A stretch of DNA of 64,000 nucleotides from an uncultured Clostridia bacterium (GTDB lineage Bacteria; Bacillota; Clostridia; Peptostreptococcales; Anaerovoracaceae), in the NCBI GenBank assembly GCA_938046095.1, contig CALIXS010000013.1, positions 112,852 to 176,851 of the forward strand, given 5' to 3'. A program made the position numbers and the translations under genes. The stretch's first letter is position 1; the number at the start of each line of letters is the position of its first letter. Below the pieces are notes generated by a model. The model was given only the letters and a program-made list of their open reading frames with translations, made no database searches and was not told the DNA's origin. Below, piece after piece: positions 42,301-49,967 of this stretch.

Positions 42301-42706
42301 TGTCCGATGCTCTCAGATTCTTTTCTATCGACGACAGTATACCGTTGATGTATTTAGGCGAGTCATCGTCGCCGAATTTTTTGGCCATTTCGACCGCCTC
42401 GTTGATCGACACGGAATCGGGTATATCGTCCATATAAATCATCTCGCAGACGGCTATGCGCAATATGGCAAGATCCGTCTTCGGCATACGCTCCGGCATC
42501 CAGCCCCGGCAATACGATAATATCATATCGTCTATATTATTCAGCTTATTGCACAGCAAAGAAAAACATGTCTCGCAATATTGCGTCTGCTTACCGGTCT
42601 CTTTTTCGGAAAGAAAAAGCTTTTCCTTATCTATATCAAAGCCCTCGGTCAGATCCATGCGAAAAGCCACTGTCATCATAAATTCTCTTGCGTCGGTTCT
42701 CGTCAT
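42293..42706 (-). CDS. nusB: Transcription antitermination factor NusB
   Basis: A 137-residue all-helical NusB, which with NusE/S10 binds boxA of rRNA operons. The family pattern TRTDAREFMMTVAFRMDL at the N-terminus and DLAILRIAVCEMIY and SINEAVEMAKKFGDDDSPKYINGIL at the C-terminus are intact. It lies 14 bases after the Asp23 gene, the common yqhY-nusB order of Bacillota. Confidence 0.95.
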   Translation of the reverse strand: MTRTDAREFMMTVAFRMDLTEGFDIDKEKLFLSEKETGKQTQYCETCFSLLCNKLNNIDDMILSYCRGWMPERMPKTDLAILRIAVCEMIYMDDIPDSVSINEAVEMAKKFGDDDSPKYINGILSSIEKNLRASDNA

Positions 42707-42720
42707 ATTTTATATCTCTT

Positions 42721-43065
42721 TCATACTACGCCCTGAACATGTATATTTACCTCGGGATCGTGTTCACCCGTCAGCTTTTCCATCTCGCAGCTGATGCGTT
42801 GCTGAAGCTTCCATGCGAGCGCCGGTATCTTGGTTCCGTATGATACCGTCACATATACGTCGAGTACGGTCTCACCCTCGTGCCTCGAAATTCTCACGCC
42901 GTGTCCATGTGTTATATCATAACCGATCATGCTGACGCTGATATTGTTTATGATGCTCTCGTCCATCGCCGCAACCCCTCTTATCGAAAGGCTCGCATCT
43001 GCGATCACAGCGGTAAGCATCTCATCGGATATGCTTATTTTTCCTGTTTCGGTTTCCGGCGGCAT
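42721..43065 (-). CDS. Asp23/Gls24 family protein (YqhY-like)
   Basis: A 114-residue Asp23-domain protein: ISISDEMLTAVIADASLSIRGVAAM, then LDVYVTVSYGTKIPALAWKLQ. In B. subtilis the equivalent YqhY affects acetyl-CoA carboxylase and lipid balance; the biochemical role is unclear. The ATG at 43065 follows AGGAG by six bases; a GTG at 43089 overlapping the upstream stop is the alternative. Position next to nusB is conserved. Confidence 0.9.
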   Translation of the reverse strand: MPPETETGKISISDEMLTAVIADASLSIRGVAAMDESIINNISVSMIGYDITHGHGVRISRHEGETVLDVYVTVSYGTKIPALAWKLQQRISCEMEKLTGEHDPEVNIHVQGVV

Positions 43066-43085
43066 AATGATCTCCTGTTGCTGTT

Positions 43086-44378
43086 TCACTCGTCCGATTC
43101 ATCGTCTTCACTGCGGTTAGGCTGCAGTATCTCCATCCTGACCGCTTCGATCCGACGCTCTTTGACTCTCAATATCGTAAAATTGTAATTTCTGTATCTT
43201 ACAACACGATTCCTGTCCTCCTCTCCCGGGATCTCGCCCAGAAGGTCGATGATAAGTCCGCCTATTGTCTCACTGTTGTCGGATTCGAGATTCGTTCCGA
43301 GCTCGTCGTTTATATCGTCGAGATCTTCTTTGCCGTTGATAATATATGTATTATCGTTTATCTTCTTGTAGCTCTCTTCGGATTTGTCGAATTCATCGTC
43401 TATATCACCCATGACTTCTTCTATAATGTCCTCCATGGTGACGATGCCGCTGAATCCGCCGTACTCGTCTATGAGTATGGCTATATGCTGTCTTTCCTTT
43501 TGAAGCTCGAAGAACAGCGCGTCGATATTCTTTGTCTCAGGTACGAAGTAAGGCGTTCGGAGAATCGGCATGATGTCGACGTTGTCGAAGCCGTCCTCTC
43601 TCGCCTTTATCAGATAATCCTTTATATGCAATATTCCGATGACATTGTCCGATTCGTCTTCGCATACGGGTATACGCGAATATCTGAGCTCCATAAGTTC
43701 GTCGAGATATTCCTCCGGCGGATCGTTGATATCGATCATAAATACGTCGGTCCTCGGGGTCATAATCTCGTACGCGAGCTCGTCGTCAAATTCGAAGATG
43801 CTGTTTATCATCTTCTTACCCTCTTCCTTTATCTCACCGCTCTCCTGCCCGGCTTCAAGGATAGACATGACCTCCTCTTCGGAATACCTGCTCACCTCAA
43901 TCCTTGTTTCCTGTCTGAATATCCTGAGTATCAGATCGGTAAAGACTGTAAGCAGAAAAACAAGCGGATAAAAAATGATCATGAGTGCGCGCTGCAGTGC
44001 GCCCATACTTCGTACGATCGACTCCGCGTGAAGTATCCCGATCTTGCGCGGGAAAAGTTCTCCCATAGTAAGCATCAGCAGCATATAAAGCGCCGCCGAT
44101 ATATAATCGTTATACGGCAGCAATGTCGAAATGAGAATGCCGGATACGAGCAGTATATAGCTCAGCATCCTGTTCGTGTACATGCACCTGAACGACTTGC
44201 GCAGAATCGAGGCAGCTCTTTGAGCCGCCACATCCGACTCGTCCTCGGCCTTGCGGAATACGGTATTTGCATTGACACTGCCGAATGCCGTGTTCATCGC
44301 GGCTATAACGGCATTTATTATCACTGTCAACACTAATATAAACACATACAAAGATATGCTGCCGGGATCAGATGTCAT
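43086..44378 (-). CDS. CNNM/CorC-type membrane protein with CBS domains
   Basis: A 430-residue protein: a DUF21 membrane domain with several hydrophobic helices (about 5-165), a tandem CBS pair (about 195-330, starting IMTPRTDVFMID, with VTMEDIIEEVMGDI in the second) and a CorC/HlyC C-terminal domain (about 345-420). Such proteins are linked to magnesium efflux and were formerly called hemolysins. The C-terminus is very acidic. The start has AAAGGAG nine bases upstream and overlaps the U32 peptidase gene by 11 bases. Confidence 0.92.
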   Translation of the reverse strand: MTSDPGSISLYVFILVLTVIINAVIAAMNTAFGSVNANTVFRKAEDESDVAAQRAASILRKSFRCMYTNRMLSYILLVSGILISTLLPYNDYISAALYMLLMLTMGELFPRKIGILHAESIVRSMGALQRALMIIFYPLVFLLTVFTDLILRIFRQETRIEVSRYSEEEVMSILEAGQESGEIKEEGKKMINSIFEFDDELAYEIMTPRTDVFMIDINDPPEEYLDELMELRYSRIPVCEDESDNVIGILHIKDYLIKAREDGFDNVDIMPILRTPYFVPETKNIDALFFELQKERQHIAILIDEYGGFSGIVTMEDIIEEVMGDIDDEFDKSEESYKKINDNTYIINGKEDLDDINDELGTNLESDNSETIGGLIIDLLGEIPGEEDRNRVVRYRNYNFTILRVKERRIEAVRMEILQPNRSEDDESDE

Positions 44379-45606
44379 CTGTTATATCTCCTTTTTTCTT
44401 CCGTATCATATATCCCTTCTTCATGGGAAACGGAATGCTGATTCTGAGCATCTGCTGAGGATGGGGCGCGCTCGCCGTCGGTTCGCCCGTAGCAAGATCA
44501 TACATTTCGTTCAGTACAAACAGCTTCGGTTCCTCGTACGGACCGAAAATCTCCAATTCTTCTCCGACGGTCATCTTGTTTCGCTGCTCCACCTCCGCAA
44601 AGCCCGTTTCAGTATCATAGCTTCTGACGAGTCCGACAAAGATCCACTCTCTCGTATATGAGCTCGATGTATAATTCTGCTCCCTGTCACCCGGTCTGCC
44701 GTAATAGAATCCCGTCGTGAAATTGCGATGGCTGGCTTTGGATACCTCGGCGAGCGCTCTTGCTTTAATATCTTCAGTGTACTCTTTTCGTGCGTATGCG
44801 TCAATTGCCATCCTGTATCCGTTAACCGTACATGCCGTATAAAACGCGCTTTTCCCCCGTCCCTCTATCTTCGCCGAGCATACACCGGCATCTGCGAGAT
44901 CATCTATGTGCTTAACCATACAAAGGTCGTTGGAATTCATTATATATGTCCCTCTGCCGTCTTCTTCGACAGGAAAATATTCGCCCGGCCTTTTCTCCTC
45001 CTCAAGTACGTACTGCCACCTGCAAGGGTGTGCACACGCTCCGCGGTTGCTGTCACGTCCTGTCATAAAGCTGCTGAGCAGACACCTGCCGGAATACGAT
45101 ATGCACATGGAACCGTGAACAAATGCCTCAAGCTCCATATCGGACGGAATATGTGACCTGATCGTCCTTATTTCGGCGAGCGACAGCTCTCTCGCGAGTA
45201 CGAGCCTTTTTACGCCGAAATCGTACCAAAAGCGTGCCGTCTCGTAATTCGTCATATTCGCCTGAGTAGACAGATGAATCACGGCGTCGGGTATGATCTC
45301 TTTTATCATCATTATTATGCCGGGATCGGAAACGAGATATCCGTCTATACCGAGAGCTCTTACAGATGCGAGGTAGTGTCTGAGAGGTCCGATATCTTCG
45401 TTATGCGCATAAATATTGACAGTCAGATAGCATTTGCGCCCTTTACCGTGCGCATATCCGAGCGCTTCTTTTATCTCATCCGTATCAAGCCCGCCGGCTC
45501 CGGCTCTGAGGCTGAATGCCCTACCGCCGAAATAGACCGCATCCGCACCGAAATCTATCGCCGTTTTCAGTTTTTCCATATCGCCGGCCGGAGCCAGAAG
45601 TTCCAT
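44368..45606 (-). CDS. Peptidase U32 family protein
   Basis: A 412-residue U32 protein: MELLAPAGDMEKLKTAIDFGADAVYFGG at the N-terminus and the family signature FVHGSMCISYSGRCLLSSF, then a Cys-containing segment NRGACAHPCRW. B. subtilis YrrN/YrrO and E. coli RlhA/TrhP relatives act in tRNA or rRNA hydroxylation rather than proteolysis, and that is the likelier role here. The start is uncertain: ATG at 45606 is the family start but its AAAGGA lies far off; a TTG at 45615, eight bases after the methyltransferase stop, is better spaced. It belongs to the conserved mltG-yrrM-U32 cluster. Confidence 0.9.
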   Translation of the reverse strand: MELLAPAGDMEKLKTAIDFGADAVYFGGRAFSLRAGAGGLDTDEIKEALGYAHGKGRKCYLTVNIYAHNEDIGPLRHYLASVRALGIDGYLVSDPGIIMMIKEIIPDAVIHLSTQANMTNYETARFWYDFGVKRLVLARELSLAEIRTIRSHIPSDMELEAFVHGSMCISYSGRCLLSSFMTGRDSNRGACAHPCRWQYVLEEEKRPGEYFPVEEDGRGTYIMNSNDLCMVKHIDDLADAGVCSAKIEGRGKSAFYTACTVNGYRMAIDAYARKEYTEDIKARALAEVSKASHRNFTTGFYYGRPGDREQNYTSSSYTREWIFVGLVRSYDTETGFAEVEQRNKMTVGEELEIFGPYEEPKLFVLNEMYDLATGEPTASAPHPQQMLRISIPFPMKKGYMIRKKKGDITDDI

Positions 45607-45622
45607 GGTTTTCAAAATACAG

Positions 45623-46270
45623 TCATCCTTTGTATATGCTGATCGCCAGCCCGTCTCCAACCCGAAGAAGAGACGTGTCGAGAAAAGCGCTTTCACATAT
45701 ATACCCGAGATACTCGTTCATCTTTCGGCTGTTCGTCCTGTGCTTTCCTCCGTTGCCCGCATCAGGCGATGCAGTATAGCCGTGCTGAAGTATATCATCC
45801 GAGAAAATCACAGCACCCGGTCTTGCTACAGTTAGCGAAGCATCGAGGAAGTCTTTATATCTGCTCTTCGACGCGTCGATAAAAATAAAATCAAACCCGA
45901 GTATCATGCGCTTCCTGAGACATGACACCGCCTCGGCGCCGTCACCCAAAATGCATTCAGTGCTTTTCGAGACACCGAATCGCATTATATTCGAGCACGC
46001 CGCACTGTACGCATATCGGTTCTTCTCTATTGTATATATATTTGCTCCGGGACAGCTTCGAGCAAAAAATACGGCGCTGTACCCTATTGCCGATCCGATC
46101 TCAAGGATCATCTTCGGTCTGATTAAGGCGAGCACAGTGTTCAGGAACATTTCGGTATCACGGCGGATTATCGGTATGTATTCGCGTTCGGCTTCCTTCC
46201 TGAGCTCATAAAGATCCGGCCACATCGGCCGGTAAAAGCCGTCTATAAAGTCTTTATCCGCACTCATCAC
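45623..46270 (-). CDS. Class I SAM O-methyltransferase (YrrM/TrmR-like)
   Basis: A 215-residue methyltransferase with the Rossmann motif ILEIGSAIGYSAVFFA, FDFIFIDASKSRY and FSDDILQHG. The B. subtilis homologue in the same mltG-yrrM-yrrNO setting (TrmR) methylates 5-hydroxyuridine in tRNA, and the U32 gene next door would supply that hydroxylation. This function is inferred from synteny. It overlaps mltG by four bases. Confidence 0.88.
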   Translation of the reverse strand: MMSADKDFIDGFYRPMWPDLYELRKEAEREYIPIIRRDTEMFLNTVLALIRPKMILEIGSAIGYSAVFFARSCPGANIYTIEKNRYAYSAACSNIMRFGVSKSTECILGDGAEAVSCLRKRMILGFDFIFIDASKSRYKDFLDASLTVARPGAVIFSDDILQHGYTASPDAGNGGKHRTNSRKMNEYLGYICESAFLDTSLLRVGDGLAISIYKG

Positions 46271-47292
46271 TGTATAGAAGCGTAATAAGCTTCCTTGTCC
46301 TTGAGAAAAGTTTCGTAATCCTCGGAAAACGCCATTGTACCGTCACCCTTGTCGCTTAGAACAAAGTACAGGTAGTCTGTATCCGAAGGATACAGCGCAG
46401 CCTTGATGGCACTTTCGCCCGGACACGATATCGGACCGGGCGGAAGTCCCTGATTGACGTATGTGTTGTACGGCGACTCTATTGCAAGATCATCGTACGT
46501 CAGCTCGCCCTCGGCGTTGTTCAGGATATAGTGGATCGTGGAATCCATGCCGAGCGTCATGCCTGTCCGGAGTCTGTTATAGATTACGCTTGCAACTATG
46601 GGCCTGTCGCTTTCCACAGATGCCTCACATTCTATTATCGATGCAACCGTTATGATCTCGTTGACGGACATTCCGAGCAGCTCGGTTTTTGACTTATATT
46701 CGTCATTGAACACCTCGCCGAAGCGTGAAAGCATCGCATTGATTATTGCCCTTTCGTCGGATCCGGCAGGCAGCGCATACGTATCGGGGAAAAGATATCC
46801 TTCGAGCTTTCTGCCGTCCTGTACCGCGGTTTTCAGAAAATCATAATTAAAATCACCTTGTGCGATCAAAGCGTCGAATTTCGATTTATCGATGATACCG
46901 GATTCGGAAAGCTTCTCCGATATCTTGGCGAGGGTATATCCCTCGGGTATCGTAAACTTTAGCGTTACCGTATCGCCGTTCGAAAGCGTATCCGCTATCT
47001 CTTTAAGGGTCATGGACGGCGAAAGAAAATACGTCCCCGCCTGAAATTTCCCGTCATATTCATTGAGCCTCGAAAAGATATTGAATTTGCGCGCGCTCCC
47101 TATAATCCCTTCGCTTTCGAGGATGCCTGCTATGTCCTTTGTCGTCGCTCCCTGTTCTATGGTGACACTCCGGGATGAATCGTCGGAAGCGTCATAAGGC
47201 GCATCTATGCCGGAGATATAGTGATATGCATAAGCGCCTGCCCCCACCGCCGCAATGACAATTATAAGTATTGCTGTTATGACTTTTTTCAA
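46267..47292 (-). CDS. mltG: Endolytic transglycosylase MltG
   Basis: A 341-residue MltG (YceG-like): N-terminal membrane anchor (about 4-24), a LysM-like subdomain, and the catalytic domain with TVASIIECEA (catalytic Glu), SVIYNRLRTGMTLGMD and SPYNTYVNQGLPPGPI. It cleaves nascent glycan strands at the membrane. Initiation is at TTG, with GGGGAG seven bases upstream and no ATG in range. A palindrome separates it from efp. Confidence 0.95.
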   Translation of the reverse strand: MKKVITAILIIVIAAVGAGAYAYHYISGIDAPYDASDDSSRSVTIEQGATTKDIAGILESEGIIGSARKFNIFSRLNEYDGKFQAGTYFLSPSMTLKEIADTLSNGDTVTLKFTIPEGYTLAKISEKLSESGIIDKSKFDALIAQGDFNYDFLKTAVQDGRKLEGYLFPDTYALPAGSDERAIINAMLSRFGEVFNDEYKSKTELLGMSVNEIITVASIIECEASVESDRPIVASVIYNRLRTGMTLGMDSTIHYILNNAEGELTYDDLAIESPYNTYVNQGLPPGPISCPGESAIKAALYPSDTDYLYFVLSDKGDGTMAFSEDYETFLKDKEAYYASIQ

Positions 47293-47316
47293 ATGTGTTC
47301 TCCCCGTAATACACCA

Positions 47317-47342
47317 CAGAGGAACGCCTCGGCGTTCCTCTG
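47317..47342 (-). terminator. 12-bp palindromic hairpin after efp
   Basis: CAGAGGAACGCC (47317-47328) pairs perfectly with GGCGTTCCTCTG (47331-47342) with only two bases between, so the actual loop is probably wider. It is GC-rich and sits 29 bases beyond the efp stop, as expected for a terminator, but the minus-strand sequence after it (TGGTGTATT) has no real T-run. Confidence 0.55.
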
Positions 47343-47371
47343 CTGCTTGATCAGAAAAATGTATTTATCGC

Positions 47372-47935
47372 TTACTCTTTGGCTCTTCCGAGATACTCGC
47401 CGCTTCTCGTGTCGATCTGGATTTTTTCGCCCTCGTTGATAAAAATAGGCACCTGCACTACTGCGCCGGTCTCGACGGTCGCAGCCTTGGTAACATTCGT
47501 TGCCGTATCCCCCCTGACGCCCGGTTCTGTCTCCGTAACGGTCAGATTCACGAAGTTCGGCGCTTCGACGAGAAATGCGCTGCCCTTGAAGAACTTGATC
47601 GTGGCCATATCGTTTTCTCTGAGATACTTTATCGCATCCTCCACCTGATCCTGTCCCAAAGGAATCTGCTCGTACGTTTCGGTATCCATGAAATAATAAA
47701 GCTCGCCGTCGTTGTAAAGATACTGCATCTGCTTCGTCTCAATCATGGCGTTTTCGAACTTGTCGCTCGGATTGAAAGCCTCCTCGCGCGTAGCGCCTGT
47801 AATGATGTTCTTATACTTTGTCCTTACAAAAGCCGCACCCTTGCCCGGTTTAACGTGCTGGAAGTCAAGAACGACGTACGGTTCGCCGTTGATCTCAAAC
47901 GTAATGCCCTTTCTGAAGTCACCTGCTGTTAACAT
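47372..47935 (-). CDS. efp: Translation elongation factor P
   Basis: A 187-residue EF-P with three beta-barrel domains, which relieves ribosome stalling at polyproline. The tip loop is KPGKGAAF with K32 at the position modified in other species; no modification enzyme is encoded here. The C-terminal segment NEGEKIQIDTRSGEYLGR is typical. It has its own promoter and is flanked by a terminator-like hairpin, so it is probably a single-gene transcript. Confidence 0.97.
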   Translation of the reverse strand: MLTAGDFRKGITFEINGEPYVVLDFQHVKPGKGAAFVRTKYKNIITGATREEAFNPSDKFENAMIETKQMQYLYNDGELYYFMDTETYEQIPLGQDQVEDAIKYLRENDMATIKFFKGSAFLVEAPNFVNLTVTETEPGVRGDTATNVTKAATVETGAVVQVPIFINEGEKIQIDTRSGEYLGRAKE

Positions 47936-47980
47936 GTTCTATATCTCTCTTTCTCTCTGTATTATTTGTATAGCAAACAT

Positions 47981-48009
47981 ATTATATCAAACATCCGTCC
48001 GGTTAACAA
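47981..48009 (-). promoter_or_regulatory. Promoter of efp
   Basis: On the minus strand TTGTTA (48009-48004) and a perfect TATAAT (47986-47981) are spaced by 17 bases, about 46 bases upstream of the efp start codon. The site is just beyond the end of rnj. Confidence 0.75.
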
Positions 48010-48014
48010 TAATT

Positions 48015-49955
48015 TCATACATACATGAATATGGGAAGTATTATCGGACTTCTCCGAGTTGTCTTTGAGATAAATCGCCTCATTTCCTCACGTACGGATA
48101 CTTTCAGATCGTTCCAATCACAGCTCCCGTCACGCAGACAGTCCGATATGGCTCTTTCCGCGACACTTCTCGCTTTATTTATGAGATCTTCGTTTTCCTT
48201 GACATAAACGAACCCCCTCGAGACGATATCCGGTCCTGCAACGAGCTCACCGGCCCGCTTGTCTATAGATGCGACTATGATTATAAGTCCCGATTCCGAA
48301 AGAAGCTTCCTGTCCTTGAGTACAACGTTGCCGACATCGCCGATACCAAGACCGTCTACGAGAACGTCATCCGCACTGACGACGCTGTCGGTCTTTACGG
48401 CACTGTTTTTGTCTACCGTCAGCATATCCCCGTTAGACAGTATAAAGATATTCTCCTTAGGCTTTCCGAGACTCTCCGCGAGTTTCGCGTGTTCGACCAG
48501 GTGCCTCGTCTCGCCGTGAACCGGCATAAAAAATTTAGGCTTGATGAGCGAATGTATGAGCTTAAGCTCCTCCTGACACGCGTGCCCCGACACATGTATA
48601 TCGGCGATTTCGTTGTATATAACGTCCACACCTTTGTCATAGAGCTTGTTTACGACGCCCGATACGGACTTTTCGTTGCCGGGTACAGGAGTTGATGATA
48701 GTATGACCATGTCACCTTTTTTGATCGTGACGTTTCTATGCTCATCGTTTGCCATCCTCGTGAGCGCCGACATAGGTTCACCCTGACTCCCCGTCGTTAT
48801 GATAACCATTTTGCTGTCCGAATAATCTTTTGCATTTTCGAGCGGCACGTAGCTGCCGCGGGGTATCTTGAGATATCCGAGTTCCTGAGCGAGCGTTACG
48901 ACTTTTTCCATGCTGCGCCCCGATACGCTGAACCTGCGCCCGTATTTTGCCGCCAGTTCGATGATCTTCTGAACTCTATGTACATTCGACGAGAACGTCG
49001 CAATTATAATTCTCCCCTTTGCCCTTCCGAATATGCCGTCGAGCTTTTCGCCGACGAACTTCTCGGATTTCGTAAAGCCGGGTCTTAAAGCGTTAGTGCT
49101 GTCCGCGAGCATGATATCCACGCCGCGTTGTCCGATTTCCGCGAACTTCTGCAAATTTATCGGCTCTCCGTCGATCGGCGTATAGTCGATCTTGAAGTCA
49201 CCCGTATGGAACAGAGCTGCGGCAGGTGTGACGATATAAAAGCATATGGCATCCGCTACAGAGTGCGTCGTCCTTATCGTTTCTATGCTGAAGGAGCCGA
49301 GCCTTATCTTGTCTCCCGCCGTTACGCTCCTCAGATCTGCGGTTATACCGCGTTCCTTGAGCTTATTGTCGATAAGGCCAAGCGTAATCCTCGTAGCGTA
49401 TACGGGTACTCTGATCTGCGTGAGTATGTACGGTATGCCGCCTATGTGATCCTCATGACCGTGCGTTACTATGATACCTTTCACCTTGTCGGCATTTTTT
49501 ACGATGTAGGAAAAGTCGGGTATCACGACATCAATGCCGTACATATCATCTTCGGGAAAAGACATGCCGCAGTCGATTATCACGATCTCATCCCTGTATT
49601 CGATGGCGGTCATGTTCTTGCCGATCTCGTTAAGCCCGCCTATCGGGATTATCTTAAGAGTATCGAGCTTTACGCGCGGCTTTTTATTTGTACGCGAATC
49701 CGATGCGGATGAAGACATTTTCCGGCTCGCAGGCTTTGCCTGCACGGTCTTTTTCGTATCAGTCCGAGACGAAGGCTTTGCCTTTCCTGAACCCGAAGCG
49801 GCAGTCCGGCGCGCTGAATCCGTCTTTCTCCCTTTTTTTTCAGAGGCGGATTTGCCCGTTGATTTTGTCTGTTTCGATTGCTTCGTCTGCGTGTGCTGTT
49901 CCGAGGAGTTGCCCGCAGCCTTTCGCTTACTTGTTTTTTGGTTGGTTTCTTTCAT
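48015..49955 (-). CDS. rnj: Ribonuclease J with a long basic N-terminal extension
   Basis: A 646-residue RNase J. The metallo-beta-lactamase core starts at about residue 98 (LKIIPIGGLNEIGKNM), with THGHEDH giving H165, H167, D169 and H170; the beta-CASP domain and C-terminal domain follow, ending at the usual point (RRSPIILPIFMYV). It acts as an endo- and 5'-3' exoribonuclease in mRNA decay and rRNA maturation. Residues 1-95 are a low-complexity Lys/Ser/Thr/Gln-rich tail absent from B. subtilis RNase J1 (about 555 residues), probably disordered and RNA-binding. It follows leuS by 12 bases. Confidence 0.94.
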   Translation of the reverse strand: MKETNQKTSKRKAAGNSSEQHTQTKQSKQTKSTGKSASEKKGRKTDSARRTAASGSGKAKPSSRTDTKKTVQAKPASRKMSSSASDSRTNKKPRVKLDTLKIIPIGGLNEIGKNMTAIEYRDEIVIIDCGMSFPEDDMYGIDVVIPDFSYIVKNADKVKGIIVTHGHEDHIGGIPYILTQIRVPVYATRITLGLIDNKLKERGITADLRSVTAGDKIRLGSFSIETIRTTHSVADAICFYIVTPAAALFHTGDFKIDYTPIDGEPINLQKFAEIGQRGVDIMLADSTNALRPGFTKSEKFVGEKLDGIFGRAKGRIIIATFSSNVHRVQKIIELAAKYGRRFSVSGRSMEKVVTLAQELGYLKIPRGSYVPLENAKDYSDSKMVIITTGSQGEPMSALTRMANDEHRNVTIKKGDMVILSSTPVPGNEKSVSGVVNKLYDKGVDVIYNEIADIHVSGHACQEELKLIHSLIKPKFFMPVHGETRHLVEHAKLAESLGKPKENIFILSNGDMLTVDKNSAVKTDSVVSADDVLVDGLGIGDVGNVVLKDRKLLSESGLIIIVASIDKRAGELVAGPDIVSRGFVYVKENEDLINKARSVAERAISDCLRDGSCDWNDLKVSVREEMRRFISKTTRRSPIILPIFMYV

Positions 49956-49967
49956 TTTGCCCCCCTA

